19,317 nucleotides of DNA from JBDRGC01 sp043818215. Lineage in GTDB: Bacteria > Chloroflexota > Anaerolineae > Anaerolineales > UBA11858. The stretch lies in the NCBI GenBank assembly GCA_043818215.1, contig JBDRGC010000471.1:1-19317 (forward strand). Reading direction: 5' to 3'. A program made the translations under genes and the position numbers. Each line of letters opens with the position of its first letter. Position 1 is the stretch's first letter. This document shows positions 13,981-19,317 of the stretch, in pieces. The notes below the pieces were generated by a model, which saw nothing but the letters and a program-made list of their open reading frames with translations, made no database searches and was not told where the DNA came from.

Positions 13981-14436
13981 ATGAAATTTCTAATCAAGTT
14001 CGTCTACCAGGCTTCCCGAATGGTCTGGCTGTTGTTCAAGCCCCTGACTGTTGGTGTGCGACTGCTGTTGGTGCGTGATAATCAAGTCTTACTGGTCGAA
14101 CACGTTTACGAAGATTCGTGGTACCTCCCCGGCGGCATGGTCGAAAGAGGGGAAACTCTGGAGCAGGCCGTTCGCCGGGAAGCCTCCGAAGAAGTTGGCG
14201 CGGCCTTGCACGACTTGCAACTGTTTGGCGTTTACACCAACTTCAAGCAGGGCAAAAGTGACCACGTGGTGACGTTCCTCTCCCATGATTTTGATTTGAA
14301 CGGCCAATCGGATTGTGAAATCGAAGGCTACGCGTTCTTCCCGCTCGATGACTTGCCCGCAGGGATGTCTTCGGGAAGCGAAAATCGAATCCGGGATTAC
14401 TTGGAAGGTAAGTCTGCGATGTATGGGATTTGGTGA
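13981..14436 (+). CDS. NUDIX hydrolase
   Basis: This 151-residue protein starts at ATG 13981, with GGAAG 8 nt upstream; the longer open frame adds residues that do not fit the family. The NUDIX box is complete: G52-x5-E58-x7-R66-E67-A-x-E70-E71-x-G73-A. NUDIX enzymes hydrolyse nucleoside diphosphates linked to another moiety, with metal held by the EE pair; the substrate cannot be told from this. Residues 1-27 (FLIKFVYQASRMVWLLFKPL) are amphipathic to hydrophobic and might associate with the membrane. It lies upstream of recA with its own repeat-containing gap, so co-regulation is not evident. Confidence 0.9.
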   Translation: MKFLIKFVYQASRMVWLLFKPLTVGVRLLLVRDNQVLLVEHVYEDSWYLPGGMVERGETLEQAVRREASEEVGAALHDLQLFGVYTNFKQGKSDHVVTFLSHDFDLNGQSDCEIEGYAFFPLDDLPAGMSSGSENRIRDYLEGKSAMYGIW

Positions 14437-14477
14437 TGATAAAGGTGCGACGCACTTCGAGCGGCGAGTTGAGATAA

Positions 14478-14486
14478 TGGTAAAAT
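14478..14486 (+). promoter_or_regulatory. Extended -10 element upstream of recA
   Basis: TGG followed by TAAAAT (14481-14486) fits an extended -10 (TGnTAnaaT). No convincing -35 is seen. A start near 14493 would give an 80-nt leader containing the hairpin at 14538-14552. No recognisable SOS box was identified. Confidence 0.45.
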
Positions 14487-14530
14487 AGAAGAACTATTGA
14501 ACCAGTCCACGCAGGTGGGCTTTGCGCATT

Positions 14531-14556
14531 TTGTTGCTGCGACTTACAGTCGCCCG
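14531..14556 (+). repeat. Hairpin repeat in the recA leader
   Basis: TTGTTGCTGCGACTTACAGT and following form GCGACT-tac-AGTCGC (6-bp stem), 7 nt ahead of the recA ribosome site AAGGAG. It is an inverted relative of 15617-15641. Between the two the stem changes GCGACT/AGTCGC to GCGATT/AATCGC, keeping pairing. Confidence 0.7.
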
Positions 14557-14573
14557 ACGACAAGGAGTGAAAC

Positions 14574-15608
14574 ATGGCTCGAAAATCAAAAGAAAGCGTC
14601 GATGAGGCCCGAGAAATAGCTTTGGATAAAGCCCTAGGCGACATCACCAAACGTTACGGAGAAGGAGCCATTATGCGGCTGGGTGAGGCTAAGCATCTGG
14701 CAGTGGAAGTCATCCCTACCGGTTCGCTGTCGCTGGATATCGCCCTCGGTGTGGGCGGCATCCCGCGGGGGCGTGTCACCGAAATCTACGGCCCTGAAGC
14801 TTCGGGCAAGACCACCATCGCCCAGCATATCGTCGCCGAGGCGCAGAAGCTAGGCGGCACGGCAGCCTTCATCGACATGGAGCACGCCCTCGACCCGGTC
14901 TACGCGGCGGCCTGTGGCGTGGATGTGGACAACCTGCTGATCTCGCAACCCGATACCGGCGAGCAAGCCCTGGAAATTAGCGAAGCCCTGGTACGTTCCG
15001 GAGCCGTGGACGTGGTAGTGATCGACTCGGTGGCCGCCCTGGTTCCCCGTGCTGAGATAGAAGGTGACATGGGCGACGCTCACATGGGCCTGATGGCCCG
15101 TCTGATGTCGCAGGCCTTGCGCAAGCTGTCGGGTGCCATCAAGCAAACCAATACTGCGGTGATCTTCACCAATCAATTGCGGCAAAAGATCGGGGTGGTG
15201 TTCGGCAACCCGGAGACGACCACGGGGGGCAACGCTCTCAAATTCTACGCTTCGGTGCGTCTGGACGTGAGACGCATCCAATCGATCAAGGTTGGGTCTG
15301 ATATCGTCGGCAACCGCACACGGGTGCGGGTGGTGAAGAACAAAGTTGCGGCGCCGTTTCGCACCGCAGAATTCGACATCATGTATAGTGAAGGCATCTC
15401 CAAGGTAGGCGACCTGCTGGATTTGGCGACAGAGCTGGAAATCATCGCCAAGCGAGGTTCGTTCTACTCTTATGGAGACTTGAGATTAGGACAAGGGCGC
15501 GAAAACGCCAAAGAGTTTTTACGCCAAAACCCTGATATGGCCGAGGAAGTCGAAGCAATCATCCGCGATGAATTGCTGCCTCCCCCGGTCATGCCGTTAG
15601 AATATTAA
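14574..15608 (+). CDS. recA: Recombinase RecA
   Basis: The 344-residue product is a full-length RecA, the ATP-dependent strand-exchange protein that also triggers LexA cleavage. Visible are the N-terminal polymerisation helix, Walker A GPEASGKTT (73-81), catalytic DMEHALDP (101-108), Walker B VVVIDSVAALVPR (147-159), loop L1 (EIEGDMGDAHMGLMARLMSQ, 161-180), the KQTNTAVIFTNQLRQKIGV segment and loop L2 (FGNPETTTGGNALKFYAS). The start ATG 14574 has AAGGAG 6 nt upstream. The C-terminus ends PPPVMPLEY without the long acidic tail of E. coli RecA. It is not followed directly by recX: 980 bp and a terminator intervene. Confidence 0.98.
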   Translation: MARKSKESVDEAREIALDKALGDITKRYGEGAIMRLGEAKHLAVEVIPTGSLSLDIALGVGGIPRGRVTEIYGPEASGKTTIAQHIVAEAQKLGGTAAFIDMEHALDPVYAAACGVDVDNLLISQPDTGEQALEISEALVRSGAVDVVVIDSVAALVPRAEIEGDMGDAHMGLMARLMSQALRKLSGAIKQTNTAVIFTNQLRQKIGVVFGNPETTTGGNALKFYASVRLDVRRIQSIKVGSDIVGNRTRVRVVKNKVAAPFRTAEFDIMYSEGISKVGDLLDLATELEIIAKRGSFYSYGDLRLGQGRENAKEFLRQNPDMAEEVEAIIRDELLPPPVMPLEY

Positions 15609-15616
15609 CACAAGTT

Positions 15617-15680
15617 CCGGCGATTAAAATCGCTGCAACAAAAGCACAAAGCCTGCCTGCGCAGGCTGGCTATTGTTGCA
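15617..15680. repeat. Nested palindromes downstream of recA
   Basis: CGATT-aa-AATCG (15617-15641 block) is followed by TGCAACAA (15634-15641) paired with TTGTTGCA (15673-15680). These enclose a perfect AGCCTGC-ctgc-GCAGGCT hairpin (15650-15667). No T-run follows, so termination is doubtful. The first block is the inverted partner of the recA leader repeat (14531-14556). Confidence 0.75.
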
Positions 15681-16064
15681 TTAACATTTTCATCATTTAG
15701 CAATAGACATTCTATTGTTGAGCAGCTATTCGAAGACGAGTGGCGCAGCATCCCAATTTTTCGATGTGTGCGCCATTGTTATCAAATCTTTGGATGAGCA
15801 CTCAGCAAGAACTTCCTGCTGCGCGAACATTTATTGGCTTGATCATCAGCGCGGCCACGGCTTTGAAATTTAGATCTCAGTAGCTACTGATTGGTATGGA
15901 CACTCTGCTCGGAGTCGAGAGAGACATCAAATTTTTGTGTGATTTTTCTGGCGGCAAACAAAGACCACCGGGCATTAGATGTGTGATCTGGTGAAATGAT
16001 CGTTTAATTTAATTCGCCTGACATCTGACATACACAACTGAGATCGAGTATTCGCGAAGCGTAC
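15681..16064. other. No gene seen between recA and the terminator
   Basis: All frames are interrupted here and I recognise no protein. The segment ends in a strong plus-strand terminator (16065-16100) more than 450 nt after the recA stop, so a small RNA gene is possible but not supported by any structure I could name. Confidence 0.4.
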
Positions 16065-16100
16065 AGCCGTGGCCTGTTAATACAGGGTCACGGCTTTTTG
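16065..16100 (+). terminator. Strong intrinsic terminator
   Basis: AGCCGTG (16065-16071) pairs with CACGGCT (16089-16095), extended by CCTG/CAGG around a TTAATA loop, and is followed by TTTTTG. It is the only classical terminator between recA and recX. Confidence 0.85.
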
Positions 16101-16144
16101 TTTATTGGTTTGTTGGTATATTGGTATGTTGGTATGTTTGTATG

Positions 16145-16189
16145 TTGGTTGGTTGGTTGGTTGGTTGGTTGGTTGGTTGGTTGGTTGGT
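16145..16189. repeat. (TTGG)11 microsatellite
   Basis: Eleven perfect TTGG units, preceded by about 45 bp of TTGGTATG-like degenerate repeat (16101-16144). The open frame through it encodes only low-complexity residues (LVGWLVGW) and is not considered a gene. The rest of 16190-16317 shows nothing. Confidence 0.92.
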
Positions 16190-16317
16190 AGTGAGGCACG
16201 CGAGGGCATGGTTCATTTTGAATAAAATCATCTTTACAGTTCTGTTGATACTATTTATATTTACACTACTAGCGAAGCCGCCGATTGAGTAATTTTAGCA
16301 AGCTCTACCTGATAAAA

Positions 16318-16521
16318 TGTATCGAAATCAAGGCGTAGCGGCATTTATGAGACCCGTTCTTGGTTTACCCTAAAGGGCACGATGTCGATACGACGAAAAT
16401 GCCGCCTACTCAACCGGCGAACTACGCTGAAACTGTAATGGAAATATTGGCTTATTTGAACCATGCCCACGTGAGTATGTCGTATCCGGCACATAAGGAC
16501 ACTCTCGGGTCCCACTACTAA
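16318..16521 (+). pseudogene. Gene or element fragment A (FLVxPKGHDVD)
   Basis: A short frame FLVYPKGHDVDTTKMPPTQP, running to a stop at 16521, lacks a start. Its first 11 residues match FLVCPKGHDVD encoded on the opposite strand at 17347-17529. At DNA level the shared part is GTATCGAAATCAAG (about 16318-16333), CTTGGTTTACCCTAAAGGGC and following GATGTCGATA, then a diverged CTACTCAACCGGCG. It is either the debris of a small gene or part of a mobile repeat. The protein family is not recognised. Confidence 0.5.
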
Positions 16522-16591
16522 CTTATCTGGCACAATGCGGTTTAACAAGTAAGTGATAGGTATCAGCACGCCCGCCGTAAAATTTGAAATA

Positions 16592-17239
16592 ATGGATCGC
16601 AAAATCACTGCCCTGAAAGCGCAAAAGCGCAATCCCCAACGCGTGAACGTGTTTTTAGATGGAGAGTTCGCTTTCGGGTTGTCCCGCATTGAGGCGGCCT
16701 GGCTCCAAATAGGACAAGAATTAAGCGCAGAAAAAATACGTGAATTACAGGCCGCAGACCATAAAGAAACGGCCTATCAAAAAGCTCTGAACTTTCTCAG
16801 CTACCGGCCTCGCTCTGAAAACGAAGTGCGGCAAAACCTGAGAAAACATAATATCTCGGATGAGGCAATCCCGGATGTGCTGGACCGCCTGCGGCGGAAT
16901 GGATTGGTGGACGATACCCAATTTGCCCAGACCTGGGTCGAAAACCGGTCTGAATTTCGACCCCGCGGCAGGCGAGCATTGAGAATGGAACTCCGTCAAA
17001 AAGGAATTGGCGACGATATCATCGAAGATGTATTTCAAGACCTCGATGAGGACGCACTCGCCTATCGGGCCGCGCTCAAGCAATTCCGCAAATACCGCGG
17101 CTTGGAGCAGCCTGATTACCGCCGCAAGATGAGCGATTTCCTGGCTCGCCGCGGGTTTGGATACGGGGTTGCCGCCCCAGTCGTCGAACGGGTTTGGGCT
17201 GAGGAGCAGTACAATCTATCAACCGAGGATAATCCCTAG
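16592..17239 (+). CDS. recX: Regulatory protein RecX
   Basis: This 215-residue protein binds RecA filaments and limits their extension. It shows the RecX layout: an N-terminal ITALKAQKRNPQRVNVFLDG segment, then helical three-helix modules with ALNFLSYRPRSENEVRQNLR (about 64-83), LRRNGLVDDTQFAQTWVENR, and RRALRMELRQKGIGDDIIED, and a final FLARRGFGYGVAAPVVERVW. ATG 16592 is chosen because family members begin close to ITAL; GTG 16553 would add 13 unusual residues. No strong ribosome site precedes either start. It lies 980 bp after recA, flanked on both sides by inverted copies of the FLVxPKGHDVD fragment. Confidence 0.93.
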   Translation: MDRKITALKAQKRNPQRVNVFLDGEFAFGLSRIEAAWLQIGQELSAEKIRELQAADHKETAYQKALNFLSYRPRSENEVRQNLRKHNISDEAIPDVLDRLRRNGLVDDTQFAQTWVENRSEFRPRGRRALRMELRQKGIGDDIIEDVFQDLDEDALAYRAALKQFRKYRGLEQPDYRRKMSDFLARRGFGYGVAAPVVERVWAEEQYNLSTEDNP

Positions 17240-17344
17240 GCTCAGCAACCAGGTATCAAGCCCGTCAGATGGCCGCCTAGAATCAGCAGCCGCGTTCGAA
17301 AAATATAGCTCTACTATAGATTTTCAGAAAAAGATTTGGGTGTA

Positions 17345-17546
17345 TTTCAAATGAGTTGGAGAAAGACATTTCGCTGGTTGAGCAGTGTCCTGAGTTCATC
17401 GAAGGGTAGCCGATGCTTTTCCGGCATATCGACATCGTGCCCTTTAGGGCAAACCAAGAAATGTCGCTTTGACCGAGCAATATCGCTTGATTTCGATACG
17501 GGCGACGAAAAACATGTCGCCCTACTCAATCAGCGCTTTCAAATGA
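17345..17546 (-). mobile_element. Fragment B: MITE-like element with 10-bp direct repeats
   Basis: TTTCAAATGA occurs at both ends (17345-17354 and 17537-17546) and may be a target duplication. Inside, CGCTGGTTGAGCAG (17371-17384) faces CTACTCAATCAGCG (17522-17535), an imperfect terminal inverted pair. On the minus strand it encodes RHFLVCPKGHDVDMPEKHRL and on to a stop at 17347, related to fragment A. No start or full gene is visible. The rest of 17240-17344 holds nothing recognisable. Confidence 0.55.
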
Positions 17547-17569
17547 AATGAAATGCACCCAAAACATAT

Positions 17570-17592
17570 AGTGCGATTATGAAAATTGCACT
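17570..17592 (+). promoter_or_regulatory. Hairpin upstream of rny
   Basis: AGTGCGATT (17570-17578) pairs with AATTGCACT (17584-17592), nine pairs including one G-U, with a 5-nt loop. It lies 35 nt ahead of the rny start codon and may be part of its leader. No T-run follows. Confidence 0.45.
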
Positions 17593-17627
17593 CCAATAAA
17601 ATCATAGACAGAAATGAGGTTATTAAA

Positions 17628-19163
17628 ATGAATGGAGGACTAGGAATCTGGATCATTATTGTTGCCATCGCCCTTGCGCTGGGCGCGGCAGCAGGTTATT
17701 TTTTCAAACAATACCAAACTCAACAAACCAATCAACGGTTGCAAATCGAGGGGGATCGCATTCTGACCAATGCCCAAGAGAATGCGCACCGCCTCGAATT
17801 GAAAGCCAGCGATGCAGCCCTGAAAATTCGTCAGGAGGCAGAAAAAGAAGCTGAACGCCGGCGGGCAGAGTTATCCCGCCAGGATGACCGTTTGCAAAGG
17901 CGGCGCGATCAAATGGACGAGCGAGCTGAAAATTTGGAACAACGGGAACAGTCGCTCAACAAACGCCAGAGCACGATCGACCGGCGGGCTAACGAGATCG
18001 ATAAGGTCTACGAGCAAGAACTGGAAGAATTGCAACGGGTTTCCAACATGAGCATAGATGAGGCGCGCGATCTTTTGATATCGAAAGCAGAAAAAGATGC
18101 CCGCGATGACATGGCACGCATCATTCGACAGATCGAGGCGGAAGCCCGCGAGGATGGAGACCGCCGCGCCCGCAAACTGATTGCCGACGCGATCCAACGG
18201 GTGGCCTCCGAACAGGTGACGGAGGTGACCTCGTCCACCGTGCCGCTGCCTTCCGATGATATGAAAGGCCGCATCATTGGCCGCAGCGGTCGCAATATCA
18301 ACGCCTTCGAGCAGGCCGCGGGTGTGGACGTGATCGTCGATGACACCCCCGAGGCAGTCAGAATTTCCAGCTTCGACCCGGTGCGCCGTGAAGTCGCCCG
18401 CCGCTCGCTCCACAAATTGATCCTGGACGGACGCATTCACCCGGCCCATATCGAGAAGATCGTCCAAAAAGAGCGCAAGGAAGTCGAGCGGATTATCATC
18501 GAGGCCGGTGAACAAGCTGCCTACGACGCCGGCGTCCCCGGCCTGCACCACGAAATTCTCAAGGTACTTGGGCGGCTGAAATTCCGCACATCCTACGGGC
18601 AGAACCAATTGGCCCACGCTGTCGAGACTGCTCAATTGGCGTCGGTGATCGCGGCTGAATTGGGCGCTGATGTCGAGATAGCCAAGGCCGGCGCGCTGCT
18701 CCACGACCTGGGCAAGGCCATGGATCACAACGTCGAAGGCACCCACGCCCAGATCGGGGCTGATTTTGCCAAACGTTACCGCGTGCATCCAAGGGCAATC
18801 AACGCCATCGCATCCCACCACCGTGAAGTAGAACAGGAAAGTGTAGAAGCGGTGATCGTAGAGGCTGCGGATGCCATCTCCGGTGCGCGGCCCGGTGCGC
18901 GGCGGGAGAGCCTGGACCAGTTTTTGAAGCGGGTGCGCGCCCTCGAAGATGTAGCCAACACCTACAAAGGGGTCAAAGAAACCTACGCTCTGCAAGCCGG
19001 CCGCGAAATCCGTGTTTTCGTCAAGCCCGAAGATATCGACGATTTGGCCGCCATCCACCTGGCGCGGGATATTTCCAAGCAGATCGAGGAGACCATGCAG
19101 TATCCGGGTCAGATCAAGGTGACGGTGATCCGGGAGACGAGGGCGGTGGATTACGCGAAGTAG
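17628..19163 (+). CDS. rny: Ribonuclease Y
   Basis: This 511-residue membrane-anchored endoribonuclease initiates mRNA decay. It has an N-terminal transmembrane helix (IWIIIVAIALALGAAAGYFF, about 7-26), a long charged coiled coil (about 30-195), a KH RNA-binding domain with MKGRIIGRSGRNINAFE (about 212-228) and an HD hydrolase domain with HAVETAQLASV (H330) and LLHDLGKAMDH (H359-D360). Length is as usual for the family (about 510-520). ATG 17628 is chosen over the upstream TTG 17586: GAGG lies 8 nt upstream, and the helix then starts right at the N-terminus. A terminator follows at 19211. Confidence 0.97.
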   Translation: MNGGLGIWIIIVAIALALGAAAGYFFKQYQTQQTNQRLQIEGDRILTNAQENAHRLELKASDAALKIRQEAEKEAERRRAELSRQDDRLQRRRDQMDERAENLEQREQSLNKRQSTIDRRANEIDKVYEQELEELQRVSNMSIDEARDLLISKAEKDARDDMARIIRQIEAEAREDGDRRARKLIADAIQRVASEQVTEVTSSTVPLPSDDMKGRIIGRSGRNINAFEQAAGVDVIVDDTPEAVRISSFDPVRREVARRSLHKLILDGRIHPAHIEKIVQKERKEVERIIIEAGEQAAYDAGVPGLHHEILKVLGRLKFRTSYGQNQLAHAVETAQLASVIAAELGADVEIAKAGALLHDLGKAMDHNVEGTHAQIGADFAKRYRVHPRAINAIASHHREVEQESVEAVIVEAADAISGARPGARRESLDQFLKRVRALEDVANTYKGVKETYALQAGREIRVFVKPEDIDDLAAIHLARDISKQIEETMQYPGQIKVTVIRETRAVDYAK

Positions 19164-19170
19164 GAGAGCA

Positions 19171-19201
19171 GGGACTAGGGACTAGGAATCAGGGATTAGG
19201 G
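19171..19201. repeat. GGGACTA heptamer repeat
   Basis: GGGACTA, GGGACTA, GGAATCA, GGGATTA: four 7-base units just after the rny stop. It is the third heptameric repeat type in this window. Confidence 0.8.
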
Positions 19202-19210
19202 TAAACCAAC

Positions 19211-19246
19211 AACCCCTCCTGCCGTGGGTGGCTAGGAGGGGTTTTT
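19211..19246 (+). terminator. Intrinsic terminator of rny
   Basis: AACCCCTCCT (19211-19220) and AGGAGGGGTT (19234-19243) form a perfect 10-bp GC-rich stem with a 13-nt loop, followed by TTTTT. It lies 48 nt after the rny stop. Confidence 0.93.
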
Positions 19247-19287
19247 CAGTGTTCAATGTTCAGTGTTCAGTGTTCAGTGTTCAGTGG
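19246..19287. repeat. GTTCAGT heptamer repeat
   Basis: About six 7-base units of GTTCAGT with one variant (GTTCAAT), starting directly at the terminator T-run and degenerating into GGTCGGT. No gene in 19288-19317. Confidence 0.88.
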
Positions 19288-19317
19288 TCGGTGGGTTCAA
19301 GCCTCTTTTCCAGAACA

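Noticed and set aside
14440..14573. SOS box upstream of recA
   Set aside because: GAACTATTGAAC near 14491 is not a dyad of any LexA-box type I know; without a genome-wide motif comparison I do not call it.
16098..16292. Small membrane protein encoded across the TTGG repeat
   Set aside because: Its hydrophobic character comes entirely from the microsatellite; there is no ribosome site and the frame starts inside a terminator T-run.
17871..19058. 395-residue open frame on the minus strand opposite rny
   Set aside because: It is antisense to the strongly conserved KH and HD domains of ribonuclease Y and shows no family motif.

Overview
The window looks like a stretch of a Chloroflexota chromosome, most likely Anaerolineae. 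That placement is an inference from four traits: an exported protein ending in an arginine-terminated YLPLV-type tail, long Thr/Pro-rich linkers in exported proteins, frequent TTG/GTG starts, and housekeeping genes scattered in repeat-rich intergenic DNA. No rRNA or full phylogenetic marker set is present, so the assignment is tentative.

Layout. 1-1735: a YcaQ/AlkX-type winged-helix DNA glycosylase (minus) and tRNA-Arg(CCG) (minus) with a terminator. 1953-2434: a tandem array of about 60-bp palindromic units. 2497-2893: an orphan HigA-like antitoxin (minus) with a palindromic operator over its -10 box and a possible remnant of its toxin. 2998-3124 and 6626-6753: two direct copies of a 127-bp structured repeat enclosing an exported protein gene (3280-4569, minus), a solo copy of the palindromic unit and an IS3-family element (about 4802-6580). 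6887-7874: a decayed duplicate of a DUF4258 toxin gene, split by three small palindromic elements. 8190-8738: a bacterial PH-domain protein. 9133-10045: an intact operon of a DUF4258 toxin and two zinc-finger (YgiT/MqsA-type) antitoxins, driven by the same promoter that survives in front of the decayed copy. 10042-13667: a membrane-anchored beta-propeller protein and an M23 (LytM) lipoprotein. 13981-19163: NUDIX hydrolase, recA, recX and rny, all on the plus strand but separated by repeats.

How it fits together. recA, recX and rny are ordinary core functions (recombination, RecA control, mRNA decay). The propeller protein and M23 lipoprotein are probably exported envelope proteins. The accessory part is dominated by toxin-antitoxin genes at different stages of decay and by at least six families of short palindromic or heptameric repeats. 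The most informative spot is 6887-7874, where the intact paralogue at 9226 serves as a built-in empty-site reference and lets insertion boundaries and an 8-bp target duplication be read directly.

No CRISPR array, rRNA, phage module or recognised defence island was found. The best candidates for something undescribed are the 74-bp palindrome family (1953-2434 and 4678-4755), the 127-bp twin repeat with a terminator at its end, and the IS3 element with a long non-coding tail carrying competing hairpins.
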